Positions 12,008 through 19,567 of a DNA stretch of 64,000 bases are shown here, one piece after another (position 1 is the stretch's first letter; every line of letters starts with the position of its first letter). The notes below the pieces were generated by a model. The model searched no databases. It was not told the DNA's origin and saw only the letters and a list, made by a program, of their open reading frames with translations. Both the position numbers and the translations under genes were made by a program. This DNA is from Pachyseris speciosa (Eukaryota > Cnidaria > Anthozoa > Scleractinia > Pachyseridae), in contig JAEMWC010000193.1 in the NCBI GenBank assembly GCA_016490735.1, forward strand, positions 928,501 to 992,500. Reading direction: 5' to 3'.

Positions 12008-12132
12008 GGAATATATAGTTATTTAATTTGATGGAATATATAGTTATTTAATTTGATGGAATATATAGTTATTTAATTTGATGGAATATATAGTTATTTA
12101 ATTTGATGGAATCTATAGTTGTTCAATCTGAT
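12008..12132 (+). repeat. 25-bp tandem array in left TIR, five units
   Basis: Four identical units beginning GGAATATATAGTTATTTAAT, followed by one variant unit with TCTATAGTTGTTCAATC. The right TIR has two identical units plus the same variant. Confidence 0.95.
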
Positions 12133-12173
12133 GGAACCAAGGTCTGCACACTTCATCTATAGTTTATTAAAAT

Positions 12174-12219
12174 GCGTGACATTCTCGGAAAAATCACCAA
12201 GCGTGACATTCTCGGAAAA
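12174..12219 (+). repeat. Two 19-bp direct repeats inside the TIR
   Basis: GCGTGACATTCTCGGAAAA occurs at 12174-12192 and 12201-12219, 27 bp apart, and is mirrored in the right TIR. This could be a binding site for integrase or a replication factor. The role is inferred. Confidence 0.7.
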
Positions 12220-12309
12220 CAGGGAATGAGTCATCGCCTATAGCTATTATTTCTCACGTGGAACCATCCGATGGTTACATAAAAATAAAATATCACATAA
12301 TATTATAGA

Positions 12310-12873
12310 ATGAGTTGTAATTCAGTAATCCACAATGAATTAAAGAATATGGGAGAATTGTCATGTTATTTTTGTGATCAGCTATTGGTCAAAGTTGTTA
12401 AAAGTGTGAAAGCACCTTGCTGTGATAATCAGAAAATGTTTAACGATGATGGTGAAAATGTTTGTCTAAATTGCGGTTCAGTCCACAGCTATGACTATTG
12501 TAAAGAGTACGTTGACTTTCATAATAATATGTATAAAATACGGCGAAAATCTGTATATCATCGGAAGTACCATATTGAAAATGTGATAAATGGTATATGT
12601 CGTAAGAATGGACTTCAAATTTCTGTAAAAGATAAAGGCAAAATATTGAAAATATTCCAAGAGATAGACACTGTCCTTCCTTTGGTGAATAAGAATCGTA
12701 AAAGGATGATAAGTACGAAATTTATGCTTAAGCAAATATTTTTAATGCTTGATCTTCCATTTGATAAAATAATAGTTACTAGATCAAAAAAGACGCTTGG
12801 ATTTTATGATCGATATTGGGTTGAGATTCTATTGTTGAGATTTGATAAGATTATTAGTATTATCAAGCAGTGA
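12310..12873 (+). CDS. VLTF3-like (poxvirus-type late transcription factor) zinc-ribbon protein
   Basis: This 187-aa protein carries an N-terminal CXXC pair (CYFC), then a zinc ribbon of the form PCC...GENVCLNCGSVH (residues about 36-60). A conserved-looking block follows with YHRKYHIENVI, KNRKRMISTKFMLKQIFLML and KKTLGFYDRYWVEIL. This order (zinc ribbon, Y-R-x-x-H-I/F motif, helical R-K-R...F-x-L-x-Q-I-F block, K-T...Y...W) resembles the VLTF3/A2L-like family that drives late-gene transcription in large DNA viruses. It lies alone on the plus strand next to the left TIR. Its 3' end overlaps the next, oppositely oriented ORF by 11 bp. Several virion genes in the element carry TCTA boxes, so a role in late transcription fits. 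The family call is from motif pattern only. Confidence 0.6.
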   Translation: MSCNSVIHNELKNMGELSCYFCDQLLVKVVKSVKAPCCDNQKMFNDDGENVCLNCGSVHSYDYCKEYVDFHNNMYKIRRKSVYHRKYHIENVINGICRKNGLQISVKDKGKILKIFQEIDTVLPLVNKNRKRMISTKFMLKQIFLMLDLPFDKIIVTRSKKTLGFYDRYWVEILLLRFDKIISIIKQ

Positions 12874-13348
12874 ATTTTTCATCATATTTCAGTAGGTACT
12901 TATCAATAATTGGACTATTGTCAGTCACATAATCATCGATATTCTTCATTGAGATTTGTATACTTGAAGCATCAAAATCACCACTTCTCAACTTGTCTTT
13001 TATTGAATTGAGTAGATGTTGATAGCTTTGATAAGCATATGTGCAATTCTGGATTTTCAAATCTAGGTTTTTATGCTTCATCCACCCTTGTATCAAAAGT
13101 GCTGCTGTACTGATGGCTACCAAACTAACACCACCTGTTGCCACACTTGTGGCGAGACCCCCAGTTGCAAAGATGATGGACAAGGAATTCCCCAGTAATT
13201 TCCATTTTTTGAACCGTTTAACAGCCTGTTTATGAGCCCAACACTTTCTGTGATATGTTCGGTAATAGGATTTTAATTCATTTACCTGATCTTCTGTTAA
13301 TTCACCTGAAATATGGTTCCAGCTGAATATGCTTTTTCGCTCTTTCAT
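12863..13348 (-). CDS. Small membrane protein, SLATT-like layout
   Basis: This 161-aa protein has an amphipathic, charged N-terminal half (to about residue 50). Two adjacent hydrophobic segments follow (LLGNSLSIIFATGGLATSVA and VSLVAISTAALLIQGWM), then a helical C-terminal region. Two close transmembrane helices plus a long cytosolic helix resemble SLATT-type membrane proteins, but I cannot show homology. It starts at ATG 13348 and is the last gene of the leftward cluster after the fibres. A membrane-disrupting role in exit or entry, or an inner-membrane virion role, is possible. The function is unknown. Confidence 0.7.
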   Translation of the reverse strand: MKERKSIFSWNHISGELTEDQVNELKSYYRTYHRKCWAHKQAVKRFKKWKLLGNSLSIIFATGGLATSVATGGVSLVAISTAALLIQGWMKHKNLDLKIQNCTYAYQSYQHLLNSIKDKLRSGDFDASSIQISMKNIDDYVTDNSPIIDKYLLKYDEKFTA

Positions 13349-13357
13349 ACAATATGC

Positions 13358-13777
13358 TTATATAACGATTCTGTTCAACACACAGTACCACAAACCAGAC
13401 AATTGTCCACTTAGAAGTGACAATTTGTTAAATTTCGTTGTCATGAAACGGGGGAAAGCATAAGAATATCCTCTGTCAAGTGAATGTTTGACGTAGAATC
13501 GACCGAAAGCATCATGTAATATTGCATGTGTTTGCAACACATTAATCCATCCAAGAGTATGCTCCAACAAATGTGTCAAGCAGCCTTCACCATATCCAAT
13601 TAATCCAATGTCTTCATGCTCCAAAAGGATATCTCTCACCTCAACATACTTGTTAAAATGTTTGTGATATAGAAACTGATAAACCAAAGCTGATTTCAAA
13701 ATCCTCATGTCAACACCAGGGTTTTTCCGTTCGGCATCCCGAGTAAACAATCTTACGTATCTAATTATTTTGTTCAT
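13358..13777 (-). CDS. Uncharacterised 139-aa protein of the fibre cluster
   Basis: I do not recognise it. It starts at ATG 13777, overlapping the end of the collagen-lectin fibre gene by 17 bp, and ends 9 bp before the membrane-protein gene. It is basic and mostly helical, with a His-rich segment (FLYHKHFNKYVEVRDIL, HLLEHTLGW) and a C-terminal hydrophobic stretch. Tight packing suggests co-transcription with the fibre genes. No TCTA box precedes it, so it may be translated from the upstream message. Confidence 0.7.
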   Translation of the reverse strand: MNKIIRYVRLFTRDAERKNPGVDMRILKSALVYQFLYHKHFNKYVEVRDILLEHEDIGLIGYGEGCLTHLLEHTLGWINVLQTHAILHDAFGRFYVKHSLDRGYSYAFPRFMTTKFNKLSLLSGQLSGLWYCVLNRIVI

Positions 13778-14795
13778 TTATATTATATCGTTGGATTAAA
13801 ATTTGATGATGATCTGAAATTGTTTTTTCGTCTAATATAGAATCCAAGTACACACAGAAAAAAATAACACTACCGTCAAGAGGTGCGATGGAGCTAGGAT
13901 CCAAATCACCAAAAGTCATTTGCCGACTACCACTTCTGTTAGCCGCTGTAAAACTTCCAATATGTTTTTTATTCCAATAGATTTTACTTGTGTTTGTTTT
14001 TGGAGAAGATAAATTATCCCAGTGAACAGACAAGCAGTGCCAAACATTTATTTGACCCAAATCATTTACTGAATAATCTGCTATTTTTCTGAAACTTTGT
14101 ATAGATGCTGCTGAACCAAAATATACACAATTTGATTGATCAACACCACTTATAACTAAATTTGAACCATTGTAATAGCTGACAAACTTATCATAACCTC
14201 TATTATCATGACCAAAAAGACCATTTTTCCATGGACTTCCACCTGTATTTGAATTTAATTTATAAACAATGAAGATATTAACAGCATTATTATTTAAATT
14301 GATTTGACTTATCATTCTCTGTGATCCATTAAAGTCTAAATAATAACGTCCATTATGTTTCTCAGCCTTGGTACAAACAGTGGGTCTTATGTTCAAAGTC
14401 GGTTGCGTTGCATTATTTTCTTCATTCGAGAGATCGTACAATGTTTCAACTTTTCTGTCTGCATTCATATCTAGAAAATTATTATTCGCTCTGTCGATTT
14501 GATAAGTACATTTAGAGTATAATCTGATGAATTCAGAAACCCACAAATCCAAAAAACTATCTCTGACAATATCTGAAACTTGTGATTTGATTACAACATG
14601 ATCAGAATCATTGCCTGCTTTTACATTAGTCAAATGTTTGTTTCCAAGATCATAGTGACCATCTTGTGTTAATGTAAAACCATTTCCATTATCACCTTTA
14701 GGACCAATTGCACCAGCATCACCTCTATCACCTTTTGGGCCTCTTTCACCAGTTCTTGTATTATCTTGATTTTGTGGAGAATTAAAAACTCCCAT
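13761..14795 (-). CDS. Second fibre: collagen-like stalk plus concanavalin/LamG-like lectin head
   Basis: This is a 344-aa protein. Residues 1-16 nearly repeat the N-terminus of the 1125-aa fibre (both MGVFNSPQ followed by QD), suggesting a common capsid-anchoring tail. Residues about 17-38 are Gly-X-Y collagen-like repeats that can trimerise. A short LTQDGHYDLGNKHLTNV unit follows. From about residue 85 onward the pattern fits a LamG/concanavalin-A-like jelly roll (YYLDFNGSQRMIS, NIFIVYKLNS, HIGSFTAANR, VIFFCVYLDSIL). It is a probable receptor-binding fibre. A TCTA box lies 16 nt before the ATG. The head-fold assignment is inferred from strand pattern and spacing. Confidence 0.75.
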   Translation of the reverse strand: MGVFNSPQNQDNTRTGERGPKGDRGDAGAIGPKGDNGNGFTLTQDGHYDLGNKHLTNVKAGNDSDHVVIKSQVSDIVRDSFLDLWVSEFIRLYSKCTYQIDRANNNFLDMNADRKVETLYDLSNEENNATQPTLNIRPTVCTKAEKHNGRYYLDFNGSQRMISQINLNNNAVNIFIVYKLNSNTGGSPWKNGLFGHDNRGYDKFVSYYNGSNLVISGVDQSNCVYFGSAASIQSFRKIADYSVNDLGQINVWHCLSVHWDNLSSPKTNTSKIYWNKKHIGSFTAANRSGSRQMTFGDLDPSSIAPLDGSVIFFCVYLDSILDEKTISDHHQILIQRYNINEQNN

Positions 14796-14807
14796 ATAAT
14801 ATTATTT

Positions 14808-14811
14808 TAGA
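14808..14811 (-). promoter_or_regulatory. TCTA late-type box, 16 nt before the second fibre ATG
   Basis: Minus-strand TCTA followed by AAAATAATATTATATG. The distance from the T to the A of ATG is 16 nt, as in the capsid genes. Confidence 0.65.
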
Positions 14812-15246
14812 TTAATTCATAATTACTTCAAGTGTGAATGCTGTATCAAATTCTCCACTATTGGGATGTGAATAATCAATGATTAAATAGCCTCTCGATA
14901 ATGATTTGTTGACGTTGACCGTTGTGATGTTTCTACTCAGAGAAGAATGTCTGTATTCAAAAATTGTTGCTGGTAATGGCAAAGGCATACCACCTTCAGC
15001 TTTTGTCTTGAAATAAAATATTCCGGGTTTTGTTCCTTGTATTACATACATATTCTTAATGTGAAAGTTATTGTTGTGAATGACTAAAAAATCAGAGCCA
15101 TTTATCAATACAGACTTTAAAGCATTCTTATTATGTCCTCGTTCGGCTTTGACAGAGCAATTTAAATATTGTATTTGACCGATTATTCCATTCCCATTCA
15201 AATCTAGATCACCTCCTAATTTCGGCCTGTTAAAGAGCAAATCCAC
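14812..15246 (-). CDS. Downstream frame of the long fibre (no ATG; likely reached by +1 shift)
   Basis: This open frame has no ATG at its head; the first possible codon, at 15246, is GTG. It begins with the same KLGGDLDLNG unit that recurs in the long fibre and continues for 140 residues with a beta-rich pattern (NFHIKNMYVIQG, GIFYFKTKAEGG, GYLIIDYSHPNSGEFDTAF). It is therefore best read as the C-terminal head of the 1125-aa fibre. It is joined either by recoding at the CTT TAA C site (15229-15235) or separated by a one-base indel. It ends 17 nt before the ATG of the second fibre. Confidence 0.65.
   Translation of the reverse strand: MDLLFNRPKLGGDLDLNGNGIIGQIQYLNCSVKAERGHNKNALKSVLINGSDFLVIHNNNFHIKNMYVIQGTKPGIFYFKTKAEGGMPLPLPATIFEYRHSSLSRNITTVNVNKSLSRGYLIIDYSHPNSGEFDTAFTLEVIMN
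15229..15235 (-). promoter_or_regulatory. Candidate +1 frameshift site CTT TAA C
   Basis: The last sense codon and stop of the long fibre read CTT TAA C on the minus strand. A tRNA slip from CUU to UUU moves reading by +1 into the continuing fibre frame. The E. coli prfB site CUU UGA C works the same way (established). Whether it is used here is inference; a one-base indel would give the same picture. Confidence 0.45.
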
Positions 15247-18200
15247 CCAAATCGAAAGCCGTTTCCATGGTTACACCTGTAACGCTTGAACGAAATAGAT
15301 TCAAACTATTATTATGAATTCTATAGCCATTCAGATTCAAATCACCACCAAGTTTAGCCTCTTTTATTAAATAGCTGTTCATATTAATATTATTTAGCAT
15401 TGTAAATTCACCATTGTCTCCACCAAACAACCAATTTTCATTTTCTTTCACATCAAAACCATTCAAATCTAAATCAGTTTGTAATTGTATTGTTTCATTC
15501 ACAATTTTGAAAGGTTCAGAGAAGTCGTAAACACTTGATGGAACGTCTGCAGCTTCGAAATCAATACCATATGCAACACAATGAACTTTGTACTTATTTG
15601 GATAAGTTGGGTTAGCATTAATATGAATCGTACAATATAAATATTCAGGTGGTGAACTTGCTGATGGTTTTTCAATCCATAATAAATATCTCGAATGATC
15701 TTCATTTCTGTTATCAAATTTTCTCCCTACAGTTTTATGAATTGTAATTCCACCAGTTGCACTGAATGTTACACTACTAAGACTCATTCCTTCATAATCA
15801 GGAAATAGCCATTCAAGAATGAAAGTGTATTTTCCATCTTTTATTGTGTACATATTAAAACCAATTCTAGCTCTGTAAATATGATTAGCTTCTTTATTCA
15901 AGTCTATATCAATGACCTTTTTTGAAATCAAATGTGGTGAACGAGGTAAATTGACATATCCATTAACTGTCAAGCCATATTCAGTGCTAATTTCATCGAT
16001 ATCATTCATCAAATATTTGAAAGCATTCTTTGGATGAGAAGCAGATGAAATATGACTTTTTTCTAATTGATCTAAATTTACGGCATCGGTTTTATTTGTT
16101 CCTTCTTTCAAGTTAATGATTTTATGCCCTCCAAGTTTCATATCCGCTGCCATCGCGTTTGTTCCATTCAATAATAAAGTGTTCGCTCTCATAGCTATTC
16201 CAGCTCGATTTAAAACTCTGAAGTTCACTGCATCAGTTTCATTCGACGGGTCCGCTAAATTTGTTATTTTATTATTATTCATGTCAATATAGTCTGAAGT
16301 ATGAATCTGGCCAACATTCTCCAAGTGTTTGTTTAAAAAATCATAACTTCCATCAGATGTAAATCCAATTATATCTTTAGTTTTATCATCTACATAAAAC
16401 TTATTGGCAGCATCTTTGTTAGCAGTTGGTGTTGCACAGTTGATCACTTTGTTACCAGCCAGATTTAAATTAGCAGTCATTTCTTGTGTTCCATCTCGAA
16501 GTAGAGTTTGACCGATACTGCTTTTTGATGCGAGATTAGTGTCAATATATGATTTATTCACAAGATCTGCTGGTTGGTTTCCTATCCCATGGCCTCTAAT
16601 AATAAACCCCCCAAAATCCTGATTGCCGGTCATTATAACACTTCCATCTTTTTTAAGAAATTGAGAAACATCAATACCAGCAATTTCAGCATCAACATAC
16701 TTTTTGTTCACAGCGTCTTGTGGGTTTGAGGGGTTATCCTGCAGGTTGATGATTTTGTTTAATTTCATGTCAACATTACTACCAAACGCAACATGACCGT
16801 TTTCAATTTCATAAGCTGGGTCATGAACAAAGTAAGACAAATTGGTATGATAGCCATAGGCCCCATAAACGATGATATGTGTTTTGGTGTTAGACGCAGG
16901 AGCAGTGCTGGAAAGTTCCACCTGTATTGCCGCTTGCCCACCACTGGTTTTTTCGATTCGGAAAAGCTTCTTCATATAACCATCAACGTGTGGAGTTTGG
17001 GGAAAAGGTTTTTGAAACGGCTGTCCCGCATCTCGTATATTTACAGTTGGAAGGGTTAAATCGACTGTTGCACTTCTTGGGTCTGATGGTGAGAAAAACT
17101 CAGTAACAAATGTGTACCGTCCATTACTCAATGATGAAACATTAAAGCGAATCTTGGATGTGAAGTTGCCACTTGTTGGAATCAAAAAAGACAATGATGA
17201 CTTGTTAATATGATATGGTGATCTGTTAAAATCTTCAATTTGGAGGCTATTAACATTTTGTATCCCTGTTGACTTGGAAATATCTTTCAACAGAAAAGCG
17301 AATGGATTTTTTTGTGCTCCAGATGCTGAAAAAACAAGGTCATCAACATACTTTTTGTTGGCAGAATCTTTATCAGAGTTTGGAGTCTCAACATTTGTTA
17401 TTTTATTGTCACCTATGTCAAGATCACCAGTCATTGCAACACTTCCATCTTTTTTAAGAAATGGTGAAACATCAATGCCAGTAATTCCAGCAATTTCAGT
17501 ATCAACATACCCCTTTGTAGCTGTATCATTGTTTGCTGTTGGCGCTGCTACATTAGTCAATTTGTTACCTCCAAGATTCAAATCAGAAGTCATTGCAACG
17601 CTTCCATCTTTTTTCACAAAGTTAGAATTAACATATGCTATATTCGCTTTATTATTCGTCAGATATATGGCAGCATCATCAACGTATTTTTTATTTGCAC
17701 AGTCTTGTTGTAATATAGGGTATGCAACATTGACTATTCTACGAAAACTCATTTTAAGCTCACGATCAAATACAATTCTTCCTTCTTCTATTTCAAAAGC
17801 TGGGTCGTGAATATGTGATAAAATGATATTAGAAAATCCATAAACACCATAAACTATAACATAATGTTTTTTATTATTTTGTAAATATGGTGAAATCAAC
17901 AATAACTCCATTGATGTGGAACCATGACTTGTTTTTTCAAGGAAGAATATTCTTTTGAGATAACCATCAACAAGATGAGTCTTTGGAAATGCTCTTTTTA
18001 TTGAATCCTTTCTTTCAATTAAATTAGATGACAGATTGTCGTCATCGACTGTTGCATTATTTGGGCTACCATCAGTATAAAACTCAACAACTAAAGTGTA
18101 CTTTGAAACTTCCAATTGTGTCAGATCAAAACGAAGAACAGTTGTAAGACCAGCAGTAGGAATAACAAAAGACAAGGCTATTTTATTAAATGAGTAAGGG

Positions 18201-18607
18201 CTTTTGTCAAAATCTTCCAATGTCAGATTATTCGCATTTCTAAGAATAGTTGTTTTTGATATATCTTCAAGAAGAAATTTAAATGGATTAACACGTGTTC
18301 CTTCAATTGATAAAACAGCATCATTAACATATCCCAAGTTACTAGAATCATAATGATTTACTGGATCACCAACATTTGTCAAACGTTTATTTTCAATATC
18401 ATAATTGCCATCTTGTGTTAATCTAAATCCATCACCTGTTTCACCTTTATTACCTTTGAAACCAAATGGACCTCTATCACCTTTATCACCTTTTGGACCT
18501 CTTTCACCTCTATCACCTTTTTCACCTTTGGGACCAATTGGACCTGCTGGACCTCTTTCACCAGTTTTTGTTTTATCTTGATCTTGTGGAGAATTAAAAA
18601 CTCCCAT
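15230..18607 (-). CDS. Long fibre protein: collagen-like tail and repeated phage-tail-fibre-like units
   Basis: This is an 1125-aa protein. Residues 1-16 form a tail shared with the second fibre, and residues 17-60 are Gly-X-Y collagen repeats. Next come many copies of the unit KKDGSVAMTGDLDIGDNKIT followed by N-V-x-x-P and (A/T)NKKYVD (near residues 60, 280, 330, 390, 620, 650, 700, 755, 815). This unit is well known from phage tail fibres. Three paralogous globular modules of about 170 residues start at residues 107, 434 and 861 (NPFKFLLEDISK, NPFAFLLKDISK, NAFKYLMNDIDE). The ORF stops at 15230, and a same-type sequence continues in the +1 frame. A TCTA box lies 17 nt before ATG 18607. It is a probable trimeric host-attachment fibre. 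Confidence 0.8.
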   Translation of the reverse strand: MGVFNSPQDQDKTKTGERGPAGPIGPKGEKGDRGERGPKGDKGDRGPFGFKGNKGETGDGFRLTQDGNYDIENKRLTNVGDPVNHYDSSNLGYVNDAVLSIEGTRVNPFKFLLEDISKTTILRNANNLTLEDFDKSPYSFNKIALSFVIPTAGLTTVLRFDLTQLEVSKYTLVVEFYTDGSPNNATVDDDNLSSNLIERKDSIKRAFPKTHLVDGYLKRIFFLEKTSHGSTSMELLLISPYLQNNKKHYVIVYGVYGFSNIILSHIHDPAFEIEEGRIVFDRELKMSFRRIVNVAYPILQQDCANKKYVDDAAIYLTNNKANIAYVNSNFVKKDGSVAMTSDLNLGGNKLTNVAAPTANNDTATKGYVDTEIAGITGIDVSPFLKKDGSVAMTGDLDIGDNKITNVETPNSDKDSANKKYVDDLVFSASGAQKNPFAFLLKDISKSTGIQNVNSLQIEDFNRSPYHINKSSLSFLIPTSGNFTSKIRFNVSSLSNGRYTFVTEFFSPSDPRSATVDLTLPTVNIRDAGQPFQKPFPQTPHVDGYMKKLFRIEKTSGGQAAIQVELSSTAPASNTKTHIIVYGAYGYHTNLSYFVHDPAYEIENGHVAFGSNVDMKLNKIINLQDNPSNPQDAVNKKYVDAEIAGIDVSQFLKKDGSVIMTGNQDFGGFIIRGHGIGNQPADLVNKSYIDTNLASKSSIGQTLLRDGTQEMTANLNLAGNKVINCATPTANKDAANKFYVDDKTKDIIGFTSDGSYDFLNKHLENVGQIHTSDYIDMNNNKITNLADPSNETDAVNFRVLNRAGIAMRANTLLLNGTNAMAADMKLGGHKIINLKEGTNKTDAVNLDQLEKSHISSASHPKNAFKYLMNDIDEISTEYGLTVNGYVNLPRSPHLISKKVIDIDLNKEANHIYRARIGFNMYTIKDGKYTFILEWLFPDYEGMSLSSVTFSATGGITIHKTVGRKFDNRNEDHSRYLLWIEKPSASSPPEYLYCTIHINANPTYPNKYKVHCVAYGIDFEAADVPSSVYDFSEPFKIVNETIQLQTDLDLNGFDVKENENWLFGGDNGEFTMLNNINMNSYLIKEAKLGGDLNLNGYRIHNNSLNLFRSSVTGVTMETAFDLGGFAL

Positions 18608-18620
18608 TATACAATCTTGT

Positions 18621-18624
18621 TAGA
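18621..18624 (-). promoter_or_regulatory. TCTA late-type box of the long fibre gene
   Basis: Minus-strand TCTAACAAGATTGTATAATG; 17 nt from the T to the A of ATG. Confidence 0.65.
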
Positions 18625-18876
18625 TTAATCTTCTTCATCACTACTGCTGTCATCATCATCTTCCAAGAATTCAGGTGGTATGGTTTCATAGATGACAGGT
18701 AGTCTCTTATTGTTTTTCAATACTTTTTGTGTCCTCCTGTATACTTCCATTTTGATTTTTTCAGCGATTTCAAATGGTGTTTCAACATTAGAAGGTTTGA
18801 TTGAAGTTAATTTTTCGATTCTTTCTGTTTTTGGATTCTCCTGTTTTTCAACATTTTGGAAATTATTGATTGCCAT
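18625..18876 (-). CDS. Small acidic-tailed protein, 83 aa
   Basis: I do not recognise it. It has a charged N-terminal half with an amphipathic helix (FEIAEKIKMEVYRRTQKVLK) and ends in a strongly acidic tail (EDDDDSSSDEED). It sits between the packaging ATPase and the long fibre, 17 bp after the former and 17 bp before the latter, in the same direction. It has a TCTA box 11 nt before its ATG. Acidic small proteins in such positions may be scaffolding or fibre-anchoring factors. This is context only. Confidence 0.7.
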   Translation of the reverse strand: MAINNFQNVEKQENPKTERIEKLTSIKPSNVETPFEIAEKIKMEVYRRTQKVLKNNKRLPVIYETIPPEFLEDDDDSSSDEED

Positions 18877-18883
18877 ATAATAT

Positions 18884-18887
18884 TAGA
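18884..18887 (-). promoter_or_regulatory. TCTA box of the 83-aa gene (short spacing)
   Basis: Minus-strand TCTAATATTATATG, 11 nt from the T to the A of ATG, shorter than in the capsid genes. Confidence 0.45.
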
Positions 18888-18892
18888 TTAGG

Positions 18893-19531
18893 TTAAACAG
18901 CACCATAAAAATTCCTCTTGATTGTCTTCATCGGCTTGTCAACATAACAGAAGGAATATGGTTTCTTGGTTGCTTCAATGTATTTCTTCTTGTCGATTCC
19001 AAGTTCTTGTGCAATCAAGTTCCTTTCTCTTGAGGATGGGAAATCATAAAGGCAGAAGTGACTGCAATTGAGTCTGATTGATTTTGGACAGCCATAGAAT
19101 GATTGTGTGAGATATATGACTGAACAGTTCTTGTGTCTTCCCTGAATGAAATAGCTTATGATTTGATCTTGTTTCTTGTCAGTCACGAAATCATCAAAAA
19201 CAACCAATCGCTGCAAATCTGTGTCTTTTATTTGTTCAACTGGCAATATCTCTTCTTGACTGCAAACCAAGGCAGGATATCCAATGTGACTGCTTATTTC
19301 ATCCATTACTTTCCGAAGATATTTGTACTTGTCTTGATCTAAATTTTTTGCATAAAGATGTATCTGATCATAATAAACCAATGGTTCCATAATCAGATGC
19401 ATGAACAATGTTGTCTTTCCAGATCCAGAATTACCAGCTAATAACATTCTAAATGTATCTTTTGGCATATACGGATACAACTGTCTGAATGAATTCTTTG
19501 AACCCTGAATATCATAATTAGGGATTTCCAT
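18893..19531 (-). CDS. A32-like/FtsK-HerA genome-packaging ATPase
   Basis: This 212-aa protein has a clear Walker A (LLAGNSGSGKTTLFM, residues about 30-44). Its Walker B is LQRLVVFDDFVTD (near 108-118), followed by a sensor-like SVIYLTQSFYG segment (Gln after a hydrophobic strand). This is the minimal ATPase of Polintons and nucleocytoplasmic viruses, which pumps DNA into preformed capsids. It starts at ATG 19531 and is transcribed divergently from the next gene across a 36-bp gap that holds two back-to-back TCTA boxes. Length is normal for the family. Confidence 0.9.
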   Translation of the reverse strand: MEIPNYDIQGSKNSFRQLYPYMPKDTFRMLLAGNSGSGKTTLFMHLIMEPLVYYDQIHLYAKNLDQDKYKYLRKVMDEISSHIGYPALVCSQEEILPVEQIKDTDLQRLVVFDDFVTDKKQDQIISYFIQGRHKNCSVIYLTQSFYGCPKSIRLNCSHFCLYDFPSSRERNLIAQELGIDKKKYIEATKKPYSFCYVDKPMKTIKRNFYGAV

Positions 19532-19543
19532 ATGTAAATAGTT

Positions 19544-19555
19544 TAGATTAGTCTA
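19544..19555. promoter_or_regulatory. Bidirectional pair of TCTA boxes
   Basis: TAGATTAGTCTA. The minus-strand TCTA (19547-19544) is 16 nt from the ATPase ATG (19531). The plus-strand TCTA (19552-19555) is 16 nt from the ATG at 19568. Confidence 0.7.
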
Positions 19556-19567
19556 ACACAATTGTAT

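Larger units (their letters stand above)
11942..12245 (+). repeat. Left terminal inverted repeat (304 bp)
   Basis: It begins AGTAGTATAGTGTTTGGGGG and matches the reverse complement of 31845-32098 at every base, except that the 25-bp array has two more units here. Protein-primed replication is expected to start at the terminal bases (family knowledge). Confidence 0.95.

Noticed and set aside
12008..12132. Regular 25-bp repeats looking like a CRISPR array
   Set aside because: Units are strictly tandem with no spacers and lie within an inverted terminal repeat of a eukaryotic element.
14812..15246. Independent 144-aa gene
   Set aside because: It has no ATG, and its first residues are the fibre repeat unit, so it is the continuation of the long fibre.
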